Of a stretch of 64,000 bases of DNA, positions 44,598 to 55,650 are shown piece by piece (the first letter of the stretch is position 1; every line of letters begins with the position of its first letter). The DNA comes from Holtermannia corniformis (taxonomy: Eukaryota > Basidiomycota > Tremellomycetes > Holtermanniales), in NCBI GenBank assembly GCA_001599935.1, contig BCIJ01000001.1, positions 560,277 to 624,276 on the forward strand. The letters run 5' to 3'. Both the position numbers and the translations under genes were made by a program. Below the pieces are notes generated by a model, which saw only the letters and a program-made list of their open reading frames with translations, did no database searches and had not been told where the DNA came from.

Positions 44598-46702
44598 CTA
44601 CAATTTGATCCTGTATCGCCGAATGGCCCACGCTATACTTGACACGACGGCACTGTACGCCACCAGCACGGCAAGGGCGAGCTTGGGACCCACGTACATT
44701 GTCTTGATTGATATGTTGACGAGGCCGGTAAGCAGGTTGGCCTATAGTCAAGTTAGCTTGACCTTGACCTTTGGATGGGAGGCGAGACTCACTGCGAGGA
44801 ACACGACGAGACCGTTGGCGTTGATGGCGTCAAGTAGAGGCGGTACTGCCGGTGGGATCGACGCACTCGGAGACGAACCGGCTGTGATCTTTGTGCCGTC
44901 GACGTTGACAATCGAGAACGAGAGCTTCATCTCGAGGACGAGGTAGCCGAGCAAAAAGGTCGTGTTGAACGCCGCAGTCCAAGCTACGTACGGCAAGTTG
45001 GCCTGCAAGACCCTCAGTGGCGCTCGAAACGATTTCCCGCTGATCACATACCAAGCGTCGCGAAACACCACCACCAGCCCCCAGCACACTCGTCACTGTG
45101 ACCCACCATGCAACAGCGTATCCGAAAAGCGCGAGCGCAAGCTCGGCCTGTCTACGCGCCTCACTCGTCACGGACGCCTTTGACCGTACGCGCGTAGCAG
45201 GCAGGATATGCTGGCCGGTCGAGATACCGATAAAGTAGATGGCGAGGTAGCCTGGAAAACTGACAATGCCTTCTTTGTTTTGGCCAACGAGGCCAATACG
45301 GGCTTCTGAGAGGACATAGGATTGGAGGGATAGCGTTGAGAGGGAGATCTGGTGGACTGTGCGGTGTCAATGGTTGCCATGACCACGATGGGATACTCGC
45401 CAATCGAGATTGAAAGTGCCATGACGGACCATCGCCAGCCCTGCCTTCGAAGCGGCTCCAACAAGGCGCCAAAGAAAGGTAGCAAACCGAGAGTAAAGAA
45501 AAAGTTCCAATGCACGCCGTACTCGGTCACATGTTCCTAAGAATGTCAGGGGCGCTCCGACCGAGTCGAGGTCGACTCACGGGATACTCTGTACCCTTGA
45601 CCATCAGCACGCGAATGATGCCCAATGCCAGGATTGGGAGGCTTCCGCGCACTGAGCCGTATAGACTCGACACATAGCCTTCCCATTGAAAGCGCTGCAA
45701 CTCGCGCTTGCTCAGCGCCTTGGCAGCAACCAAACCAAGCGAGAACACGAAGGAGCCGACACCGACGTCCATCTATGCTCGTTAGGTGTGACCTTGAGCG
45801 CAACGACTCGCTCACCAGACTCGTACCAAAGTCCTCGCATTTTGCTTGGACGCGTGGAAAGACGTCAAAGTCGACAGCGAGGATAGCAAGGATCGTCATG
45901 ACCATCATGTGGGCGCGGTAGACTGAGAGAAACGGTTTTTTGTTGGCATCATGCCGAACCGCGTGGCTCTGCGCAGGTCGCAGATTCGGTGGACTGTCCA
46001 GGCTGGGTAGTGTTGGATGTTCAGGCCGCCTGTGTGAAAGCGAAGAAGGCGAATCAAACACATCGATGGTAGTGTGTGAGAGGGCGGGACTAGGCGAACG
46101 GCGTCGAACCGGCGTTGGGCTGCGCGTGTCGGGAGATGCGTTGCTTGGTGTAGTCGAGGTAGGCGAGATCAAGCTCAAGGGTGATGGAGGTCTGGTGCTT
46201 GCCGGACTGACATCTAACAATGTCCGAAGGGGCGTGTGCGATGCCAAAGGCACCGAGAGGTGTGAAGGTTCCTCATCAGAGTCTGACTCTTCCAGCCATT
46301 GTCCTTTGGTTCGAGGCCGTGATGGTGTTGCTGGCGGTCTGCCGTGCAGAGTGCCAAGAGCCGAGGGAGGCGCGAGGATCCGAAGGTGGTAGCTGCGCGC
46401 AGCGAGGCAAAGGAGGGCGAGGGCTAGGTTGTAGAGGTGTGCATGCGCCGCGAACACGGTTTGTCCAAGCAGCAAAGGTAAAACGGCAAGGATATAGTCA
46501 GCAACCGGCGAAGTATCTCGCAACAGCGGCTGAACGGTGAGGTACAGCCCGTAGGAGGTCTGCACGGGCGTTAGCGGTCGAGGCGGGACCGAAGCAGCAG
46601 GGACCTCACCAAGCCGACCAAGCTGACTGCGTTGACCTGCCACACGGATTGACCAGGATTGCCAGCTACGAACGCCTCCTTTTCAGCCTTGTAGTCGCCC
46701 AT
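44598..46702 (-). CDS. GWT1: GWT1/PIG-W, glycosylphosphatidylinositol inositol acyltransferase
   Basis: Seven exons: 46702-46610, 46559-45816, 45772-45581, 45536-45401, 45356-45052, 45002-44793, 44741-44598, giving 607 aa. The start [20 protein letters not shown], the repeated ER membrane helices, [59 protein letters not shown] and the C-terminal [10 protein letters not shown] are Gwt1 signatures. The enzyme acylates inositol of early GPI precursors in the ER and is the target of manogepix-type antifungals. A cytosol-facing insertion of about 150 Ser/Pro-rich residues (46420-45970) separates helices and is not typical. The fourth intron needs a GCGAGT donor. Divergent from the next gene by 208 bp. 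Confidence 0.93.
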
Positions 46703-46910
46703 GCGCCATACAGATTGACTGTTGGCGGCAGCACTAGTAGTGGGTGTTCTGTCAGCAAGCGGTTGTCCATGTGCTACCTCGGCTAGCAATAAAATTGTTG
46801 TCAAGTGCTACTCCAGCTAACCACACGCTAGCAGCAACCGGCAAAAGTCGATACGCGTAGTTGTCAGTCTGCTCTCCCGACTCTGTACCGTCCCAAGCTC
46901 TGCACTCGCA

Positions 46911-49900
46911 ATGTCCGAGGATGACGAGTTTGGCGATATTGACCCCTTGTTCTGCGATCCGACTATCCTGGAAACCGTCACAAAGGTCGAGACAGCCCAT
47001 CAGGCATCTCAGCACGCACCACGGCAGGGTCGACATCACTTTACGACCCAAAAGCCCAAGCGACTGTCGGCGCCGCAACGTGTTCTCACTCCTGCTCCGG
47101 CTCAAGAAGACGACGATCAAGACTATCCTTCGGTCGCAGTCGATGACGATGGCAACTATGAGCTCAAAGACACGAGATACCCTGCTCCAGCAGCAAGGGT
47201 CAATGCTGTTGCTGGACCGTCGAAGCCTCCACTCAGGCAAGCCGGCCCACCTGTGCAGACTGTACAATCTCGGAGTCGTCAACCGCCGCCACCAGCCCGC
47301 TCAAGCCAGCTCGGGAACCGCGGTCCGATCGCTCGAAGCGTCTCGATGGGTTCACAAGCAATGTCTCAAGGATCGATCAATCGGATGAATGCTATCCGTG
47401 CTGCCTCTCAGAGCCCGAATATCGACCCGCAGCCGCAACTATTGCCACCCGCTGCACTCCCGGCCGTGCCAAAGCGTACAGTCGACGACGCCGCTGCAAA
47501 AAGCCAGATTGCCGCAATGGAGCAGCAGGTCGAGATGATCAAAGCTCAGCTCGAGGCATTGCAAAAGACGCGAGATGGGGATTTGGAGGAGTCGAAAAAG
47601 AGGCAGAGCGAGATCTGGCAATACCGAGGCGAGGCCGAGAACGTGAGAAGGACTTTGGCGGGGGTGAGTGGCGTCTGCAATCTCGAGCTTGAAACTCATC
47701 GTCGTAGGAAAGGACCCAGCACGAAGCCGACGCTGCACGTTGGCAGCAAAAGCTTGACGACTTGGCTGAACAGCTAGCCCAAAAGGATAAAGAAATGAAG
47801 CGGCAGACTGATGCGATCCAATCGACCATGGCATTCAAGGTATGCGCATGCAGTCGTCAGTGTAAGCGCGCTCATTTTGTCGTAGAATCACAACCTGTTG
47901 CAGTCGGCACAGCGTGCAAGAGTGCAGCAAGCGCACGGCTCTCCGTCACAAGCTCGTCTACCGCCCCCGCCATTTGCGCTCCACTCGACCCCAGGTCGTA
48001 GCGCTACGCCACGCCGAGGCTCAGCCGCGCTCGGACCAAACACAGTTTTTACCACGCCGTTTGCAAAGCAGGCTAAAGGCACATCAGTGACGCCAGCTCC
48101 AGCACGGCCCGCCCGAGGCTTTTCACACCTACAAAACGGGTTCGAGACGGCTGCGCCTGCTGCAAAGCGCGCCCGGGTCGGGACCAAGAGCCCCGGGCCC
48201 GGACTGTCACCGATCCGATTGACGCCGAAGAAGGCCAAAGAGGCCTCCCAGCAGCCACGGCACTCACCGCGACAGTCCTCGCCGATCGAAGCGGCGGACG
48301 ACGCTGTGGGTGACTGGGGAGGTGAGGGCGATGTCGACATGTTGGACGAGGATGGTGGCGAGGCCGAGGTCGAGCACGATGCTTTGCTTGATGTCTTCCC
48401 AACTCCAGCAGAGGAGAAAGCAGAGGTAGGCGCAGTGAACGCATGTCGGAGATAGGAGAGCTAATCCGGCCTAGGTGCTCCACGCAATCTTCACGAATCG
48501 ATATCTCAATCCCTGGCTGCAAGATGCACAGCAGCCTGCGTTACAGCAGATCCTTCACTGCAATCTACCGTCGGATGCAGTGGATGTTGGCCACATGCAC
48601 GGCGCCTGCTCTGATCTGCTGCAAGCGTGTGGCTCCACAGAGCTGGAGGCGGACGAGATTGCGGTGCGGGCGGTTACGTCCCTGGCAGTCATTGCGGGCA
48701 CGATGATGTCCAATCAGAGAGTGAGATCATTCTCTTTACCTTGGACGTCGTAGCTGACTCGAATGCAGTATCCAGAGGCAAGCACTATATTCACACTCAT
48801 GTCGACACTGGTGCTACTCCGCCCGACGGCCGCGTCCAAAGTCGCTCATCCCTCCTTGGCAACACTGCTCAAAGCCATCGTCACACCCATGCAGACTCTC
48901 AATGTCCCCAAGAGTCCCAACAAGGCCACACAGGCCGCTGTTCTCAATGAGCTCCAGGAACAGGTCGTGCACATGACGGTGCGGTTTGCAGAGCTGCTCG
49001 TGGCAGTCGCTTGGGTTGCGCCGGGCGTGTTGTCGATGTCAGTGTCATCCGACTTTGACGCTCACATGTGCAGGCTGACGCAGACGTAGCCCCGACCAAG
49101 CGCTCTTGAGCTTTTTGAAACTCGGCCTGGAGATCTCGTATATCCTGCAAGTGACTTGCAACGTTGTCGACGTCGTCTTCAGCCTCGCAACGCGTACGTC
49201 CCGTCCGTCTCGAAGTCATGTCACTGCTAAGAGTTCCAGGACACGAAATGTTCCGAACACTGCTGGCGACGACACCCGGTACGCGTAACGAGCGCATCCT
49301 GCTGCTCGAGCCGCTGTGCCGCCTGCTACGCCACCCACCCGAGGTTGAGAACGAGCGGGAGGTTAGTCCACGCCGTTACACGTTTGTCACGTCTGACGCG
49401 GACGTTCAGTGTGCCAGTTTGATGCTCAAGATCCTGGACGCCATCTGCATGTTGGCGGTCGCCCATTCAGACGCCGTCACGCTGCTAGGCGATCAGTCTT
49501 CTCTGGTGCCGACGCTCGTCATGCTGCTCGACCGCGAGTCGAGCTATATCTGGGGTTTGCAGGTTGATTCGCCTCAACTGGCTCGGTGCGTCACGGTCGC
49601 CCTCGTTGAGGATCAACTAATGCTCAGCAGTGCAATGACCCTGCTGAATCACGCGATCACTCTGCTCCACTTCCTCGTCCTCCCACCACCGCTACCACTT
49701 CGTAGTCCTCCCGCAGACGGCGAGACGCCACCGGGGGTCAACCTGGTCCAGATCCTGCATACTGCATCGGCGCAAAGGGAGTTCAACGGGCTTCAGCATG
49801 TCTTTATTGCTGCGATTGGGCGGATCAGCTATGCCGAAGCGGATGTGGGGGACGATGCGGTGGTGCTGAAGCAGCTCCAGGGCTTGCAGTGTGAGCTGCT

Positions 49901-50105
49901 CGGTGAACGAGGGTCAAGCACTAATGCCAACACAGTTATGGCACAAGATCTGCTCGGGTGCGTGGTGGAAGGTCCAGAGGAAGACTCGATCTATGAGGTG
50001 TATGCTATCGAGTCGCAAGAGCCAGCTCAGGATGTGGACGAGGACGAGGCGGCGGTTGCAGAATTGGCAAATGGCAACGATGACGACAATGATGACCTGA
50101 TGTAG
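46911..50105 (+). CDS. ATRIP/Rad26/Ddc2-like DNA-damage checkpoint protein
   Basis: Eight exons: 46911-47663, 47708-47839, 47904-48425, 48475-48720, 48769-49037, 49090-49193, 49240-49361, 49410-50105, about 947 aa. A further 45-nt intron at 49892-49936 is likely but does not break the frame. The N-terminus is acidic (MSEDDEFGDIDPLFCDPTIL), then a coiled coil (KSQIAAMEQQVEMIKAQLEA), a disordered basic region, an acidic patch (GDVDMLDEDGGEAEVEHDAL) and a C-terminal helical-repeat region (FRTLLATTPG, LSSAMTLLNHAITLLHFLV). This order matches fungal Rad26/UvsD, partners of ATR kinase that bind RPA-coated DNA. Sequence similarity is low, so the name is tentative. Confidence 0.5.
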
Positions 50106-50174
50106 CTATAGCCACGCTTGTATCAATACGACCAGCATGAACTGGATTATACAATGCCTTGGATTGATATGATC

Positions 50175-51473
50175 TCACTTGGCAGCCTTTGCCTTCTTCT
50201 CAGCTTTCCGCTTGGCCTTTGCCTCCTTTTCTGCAGCTTTGGCCGCTTTGCGCGCAGCTTTGTCCTCCTTGCTCTCCTTGACCTTTTTCGCGGGCTCGGC
50301 ATTCTCCTCGGCGTTCTTCTTTGACTGCTTGGATTTTTGCTTCTCCGCCTTGGTATCGACCGTCACTGCGGCAGCCTCGGCGTCGGCCTCGCGCTTGCGC
50401 TTCTTCCCCTCTTTGCCCTGCTTGGCCTCGACCCTCACTTCCATGCTATGACTCGAGCCCTCGGCAGCTGCCTCGAGCTGGGTAGCAGCAGCAGGCTCCG
50501 TCTCGAGCAACACCGTCTTCTTGCCCTCGAATACGACGCCTCCGACCAGTTTCGCATCCGGCACGACCGAGTATTTGCTGATTTCCTCGACAATCACCGG
50601 CGGCGCACCAGTGGCGCCAGCCTTGGCCGCACGCTCAAGCGCTTTCAGCCGCATCTTTTCACGAAAGTAGTCGTTGACGGAGAGGGAGGATTTGGTCGTG
50701 ATCTCTTCAGAGATCTTGCCTTCTTCAGGCTGATCTGTAGTTGGTGTTGGTGTTGGGGAGGGGGACGCGACTGGGGTGGCGGTGACGGATGCTGGGAGTG
50801 AGGAGATTGGGATTCCGAGGATCTCGGCTAGGGCTGCGGGGGAGCTTGTTGCGTTGCGTTTGGCTAGTTGATGTTTTTGACGCGAGCTATGAGGTGGATC
50901 AGGATCCATACAGGCGAGCGGGCCGAGCCGATAGCCTTTGAGCCCGTATCGCGACTCACGCCATACGCCTTGGAACAGGCATGATGACTTTGGGTTTATC
51001 ATCCACAACCGCCTCGACTTCACCCTCATCGCTCTTGACCTCGGCGACTGCAGGCACCGGCGCCGGCGAGCTCGTTTGACTCGCCAGACGCCTCAGCACG
51101 GCTTCAAAGCTGGCCCCAGCCTGTCCTGCGCCACTCGCCATCTCTTCGCCTTCACGCCGGGCACGACCGACCCCAATCCCAGAGTTGTCAAGCTTGCGCG
51201 CAACGGCAATGTGGTTCGGGTTGCCAGATTGGTTTGCGCCTAGGCCTGAAGTCGTGTCCCACCCGAGCGAAGCCATGTGCTTGTATGAGAACCTGTTGGC
51301 GTCTGTTGGGCAATAGTGGTTAGTGCTGTGCAGGTGATGCAAGGTGGCAGACGGACCATTGCTCCAGCCGAGGTTGCGGGGGTCGTGCCCGATCTTTTCT
51401 GTGACGAAATCAGTAAGTACATCGCGCCTTGCGCCTACCACGCACGCTTGTCCTTGCGCGCTGCCAATCCCAT
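50175..51473 (-). CDS. PXR1: PXR1/PINX1, G-patch nucleolar protein
   Basis: Four exons: 51473-51446, 51398-51357, 51302-50960, 50886-50175, giving 374 aa. Splicing creates the canonical start MGLAARKDKQKIGHDPRNLG followed by WSNDANRFSYKHMASLGWD, then a G-patch ending SGLGANQSGNPNHIAVARKL and DNSGIG. The tail is Lys/Ala/Glu-rich (KAARKAAKAAEKEAKAKRKA), a nucleolar localisation type. Pxr1 activates the helicase Prp43 in pre-rRNA and snoRNA processing and can inhibit telomerase. It shares a 194-bp divergent promoter with NSA2, another ribosome factor. Confidence 0.93.
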
Positions 51474-51667
51474 CCTGCGTTACGAGTTGTACACTGTTCA
51501 ACATGCAGTCTCAGAAAATGCATGTTGATGTGGTCACGTGACCAGCCGCAGGAATTAATGACGTGTTAGTGATCCATGCGGTGGCGAGGAACGAGAGATT
51601 TCCTACCGTTTGCCGCTCACGCTGTCTCCATCGATCCGATCATACTACTCGGGTACATCAAGCCATC

Positions 51668-52650
51668 ATGGTCAGTCTGCTGTTCGTAGACAAGGAGAGA
51701 TGCTGATGTCTCGTACTACAGCCTCAAGTGAGCTTGCCGCGCTGACGGATGCAGACTCGTACTGATGGCATCCTAGAATGAGTATATGGAAGAGCACCGC
51801 AAGCGCCATGGGCGGCGGATGGATCACGAGGAGCGCAAGTGGGTCTAATCACTCGAGCTGGAGCGATGTGGACTGATGATCTCCAGGCGCAAGCGGACGG
51901 CACGTGAGGTGCACAAGTCCTCTGCCGACACTCAAAAGATGTACGGTCTCAAAGCTAAGCTGCACCACGCCAAGCGACACAACGAAAAGGTCCAGCTCAA
52001 GAAGACGCTCAAGGCGCACGACGAGCGCAACGTCAAGCAAAAGGACGACGGCGCCGTCCAAGAGGGCGCTCTGCCTGCTTACCTGCTCGACCGTGAGGGT
52101 CAAAAGGACGCAAAGGCGCTCAGCAGCGCGATCAAGGATCGGCGCAAGGACCGCGCGGCAAAGTACTCGGTCCCGCTGCCGAAAGTGCGAGGGATTGCAG
52201 AGGATGAAATGTTCAAGGTGTTGAAGACGGGCAAGCACAAGGGCAAGAGCTGGAAGCGCTTGGTCAACAAGGCGACGTTTGTTGGTGAAAACTTTACGCG
52301 CAAGCCTGTCAAGATGGAGCGCTTTGTCCGGCCTATGGCGTTGCGGCAGACCAAAGCCAACGTCACGCACCGTCAGTCTCATTCATCCCACACCCCTCTG
52401 CCCTCGCTGACTTTGGCCCACAGCCGAGCTTAAAGCAACGTTCCAACTCCCCATCCTAGGCGTCAAGAAGAACCCGCAATCCCCTCTCATGACCTCTCTT
52501 GGCGTCCTCACACGCGGTACCGTCATCGAAGTCAACGTGTCCGAGCTCGGCCTCGTCACGACCGGCGGCAAGGTCGTGTGGGCAAAGTACGCTCAGGTGA
52601 CCAACAACCCAGAGTTGGACGGTTGCGTCAACTCGGTCCTGTTGGTTTAG
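51668..52650 (+). CDS. NSA2: NSA2, pre-60S ribosome biogenesis factor
   Basis: Five exons: 51668-51670 (ATG only), 51722-51727 (CCTCAA, Pro-Gln), 51777-51838, 51887-52371, 52424-52650, giving 260 aa, the family length. Joined, they read [20 protein letters not shown], exactly the conserved Nsa2 start. Other landmarks are [84 protein letters not shown] and [20 protein letters not shown]. Nsa2 resembles an S8e fold and binds pre-60S particles before 27SB cleavage. Without the 3- and 6-nt exons the first three residues would be lost. Confidence 0.96.
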
Positions 52651-53293
52651 GCGGATGGGTCTGGCTATGAGACGAGGACGCTTGTTTGTATGTATTAGAC
52701 TTGCATGGATTGCTGCTACGACCATGCGACTGGCGGTTGTTGGAAGCCACGTAGGCTGCTCAGCTGTGATCAACGCTCGACTCTGGTCGAGATTCGCCTG
52801 CCGTCAGCTCGCGGGCGGCTCAAGCGCGTCACTTGTGTAAGGCAACCTTGCGTCACAGGATGGCGACGGTTCGCAAGATTCGATAGTCCGGGCATCCCAC
52901 ACCGGTACCGAGTGGCAAACACCGTCCGGGGGGACAGACGCACAACGACTACCCACTAATCTTTGCACATCGAGAGAGATGCAAAAAACTGGTGGCCAGC
53001 CAGAAACCCCGACTTGCCTCTAGGGGTTTTTTGGATCGAGCAAGCTTTGACGATGATCCGAATCCCAATCCCAAACCAATCCCAGTCGAGCAAGCAGTCA
53101 AAACCCAGAACAGTCAGGCATCCACGGGGAATCGATCGCAGGACAGAAGTCCAAAGTCGGTCGGTTGCGATTGTAACGTCTTGTCCGTTGCGACATCGGG
53201 TTGTCGGCGCTTAAAAGGACGAACGGGGTCATATGTGTTGAACGCACAACGTCGTCATAGGATGAAGCTTTGCATTGCCCTCATCCCGATCAT
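52651..53293. other. Intergenic, convergent
   Basis: A 0.64-kb gap between the NSA2 and NDUFA1 3' ends. Short frames only; a few short purine runs but no repeat array, RNA gene or domain. Confidence 0.5.
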
Positions 53294-53767
53294 CTAGTTG
53301 ATCTTCTCCGTCTCCCAGACCGAGTTTGTCGCAAACGTCTCGGGCGCGACCGGATCGGACTGTAGGGTTGTCAGCGTCTTTCACGACATGGATAGCAGAG
53401 CTTTCTACGGGAGCGCATCAAGACAAGGTCGACGTACCCTTTGACCTCGCCAGCTGCCTGTTAACCGCTCATCCCGATCAATCATCATTTGGTCCCATTG
53501 GTCAATGTTATACCGCGGAGCCTGTGCAGGCGATCGTCAGCTATGGAGCAAACGACGCTAGGCGCAGAAGACCGCCTGAGCTGAGCTGCCAGACTGTTGA
53601 CTGACCTTGCCGTCGTTGGTTGCCCGCTTGGCAATGTTGAACAGGGTCCCGGTCGCACCAAAGCACGCGGTGAGGAGCGCTGAGCGGCGTCAGCTGATTA
53701 CGTTCTGCGAATACACAAGCCGAGCCTGCGTACCAAAGGGGATGAGGGCCTCGAACGGAACAGGCAT
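53294..53767 (-). CDS. NDUFA1: Complex I accessory subunit NDUFA1 (MWFE)
   Basis: Four exons: 53767-53734, 53679-53606, 53521-53438, 53359-53294, giving 85 aa. The start MPVPFEALIPFALLTACFGA is a single hydrophobic helix, followed by IAKRATNDGKAPRYNIDQWD, RDERLTGSWRGQ and FATNSVWETEKIN, the fungal MWFE pattern. The subunit anchors the membrane arm of mitochondrial NADH:ubiquinone oxidoreductase, so the fungus keeps complex I. More than half of the locus is intron. Confidence 0.9.
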
Positions 53768-53966
53768 GGTGCTAGTATACAACGCTCAACGCTGCCGGTG
53801 CAACCTACAACCAATGACTGCAAGGTGAACTCAGAAAGGGGGTTACTGACCCATCGGCATTCCGGCGTTAAGCTCCGCACATAGGGGTTTGGCACCCATC
53901 TTTTCGACCCGTGGCACTGCATGCTTCATACATCTCCTCATGACTTCATCTACAGACAACCAAGAT

Positions 53967-55396
53967 CTAGTGCAGAACCTTGCGCAGCTCTCGCCTCGCT
54001 TCGGGCGTGAGCGAAGTTGGCAACACGACGTTCCAGCGGACAATGAGATCGCCGCGCTTCTTGGCGGAACCGACTTTTGAGACGGGCATACCTTCGCCTT
54101 CGATCCGGGTTTCCGAGTTTGGCTGGACGATTTGCTGTGGGCGAATATTAGCGTGGACTGCTGCATGTGCTCGCGAGAATACTCACCCCTTGCGGAAGGG
54201 TGACGGAGATCCGCCGGCCGTCGAGCTGCTCGACCTCTTTGGTGATTGAACCGCCGCCTTCGGGCCCCAGCAGCGCTTGCGAGAGTGTCAAGTTCATCCG
54301 GATGATGAGATCGTCGTCTACGCGCTCGAATCGACCGTGTTTCTTCTCCTCGACGACGAACGCGATAGTTCTGTGTGCAGCCCGGTCAGCTTCCGCCTCG
54401 TGGTGACGGCCAGGCCATCGCGTTGCACGTACTGTGACTGTCCAGACTCCTCCTCGTTGCCCGCGCCAGCAAACTTGATCTTTGTGCCCTACGACGAGTC
54501 AGCACTCTTTCGACGACGACCAGAGTGGGCTACTGACCTTTTTCCAGCCAGCCTTGTATGCAACCTCGAGGATCTTCTCCTCGCTACCCCCGTTGAGCTT
54601 GAAGCGGTTCAACTTGAGTCTTTTCTGGCCGCCCTTGTACAATTCCTCGAGCGTCAAAGCGAGCGGCTTGATGACTTCTGTTGGGGGTGCGGTGGGCGCT
54701 GACGGTTGACCGCCCATCCCGCCCATCCCGCCCATTCCACCCATTCCGCCCATGCCAGGCATCCCACCCATCCCGCCTCTTGTTCGTCGTCCGCCGCCCA
54801 TACCGCCGAACGGGTCATCTCCCATGCCACCCATTCCACCGCCGCCGAACAAGGAGCTGAGCAGTCAGTTGTGCCCCAGCTTGACGATCTCAGAGCTCAC
54901 GCAAAGATGTCGTTGGGGTCCGTAGCGTGGAAACCACCACCGCTGAAGCCGCCAGGGAACCCGCCCGCTCCACCCGGGAAACCGCCGCCACCACCACCTG
55001 GTCCGCCAGCCTTGAGGCCCTCGGCACCATACTGATCATATATCGCGCGCTTGTCCTGCATAGCTATCAGCCTCTGAACTCGTACTACACGTCACAAAGC
55101 CCTCACAGGGTCGCTCAAGACCTCAAATGCCTCGCTAATCTACGATCGACGTCAGCTATGACAACCATCGCTCACAAGACCACAGCGCCACGCACCTCTT
55201 TGAACTTGTTGCTGGCCTTCTCATCGCCCGCATTCCGGTCCGGATGGTACTTGAGCGCCATCTTCTTGTACGCCTTTTTGATCTGCCCAAAGTGTCTCAG
55301 CGACTGAACGGAGCAGCCACTTGCTCCACCTATGCTCACCTCGGCGTCGGACGCATCCTTGGCGAGCCCGAGCTCCTTGTAGTAGTCTGTGCCCAT
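53967..55396 (-). CDS. SIS1: SIS1-type Hsp40 (class B DnaJ)
   Basis: Eight exons: 55396-55340, 55282-55196, 55139-55107, 55055-54901, 54856-54538, 54488-54433, 54370-54187, 54134-53967, giving 352 aa, the same length as yeast Sis1. The J-domain ([34 protein letters not shown] with HPD) is followed by a Gly/Phe region ([14 protein letters not shown]) and a Gly/Met region with repeated GGM, then two beta-barrel domains ([58 protein letters not shown]). The C-terminal dimer helix ends RRELRKVLH. It delivers clients to cytosolic Hsp70 and promotes prion maintenance in yeast. Confidence 0.95.
54711..54777. repeat. CCCATCCCG-like tandem repeat coding the SIS1 Gly/Met region
   Basis: Irregular 9-bp units (cccatcccg, cccattcca, cccattccg) in the plus strand encode consecutive Gly-Gly-Met triplets of SIS1 on the minus strand. 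The unit length keeps the frame, so copy number can change without breaking the gene. Confidence 0.7.
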
Positions 55397-55600
55397 GCTG
55401 CAATGTTGACTGCTTGTTCTCTGGTGATCCTCACGCGACGTCAATCCGCCCGTCGTCTTTACACGCTCAAGCGGTCGCACCCGCCAGTTCTCGAACCTCC
55501 GAGAACGCACGTGACTGTTCGTCAACGAAACACCACCCAGACGGTCGCACAAGGCCATGACATGCATGAATTCCCAGGAAAGAGACAGTAATCTACCCAA

Positions 55601-55615
55601 GAGAGAGAGAGAGAG
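55601..55615. repeat. Short (GA)n microsatellite
   Basis: About seven GA dinucleotides in the 250-bp gap between the SIS1 start and the stop of the downstream minus-strand gene; likely within the SIS1 promoter. Confidence 0.7.
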
Positions 55616-55650
55616 GCGAGACACATGAGAAGCATACAACAGTGGAGCGA

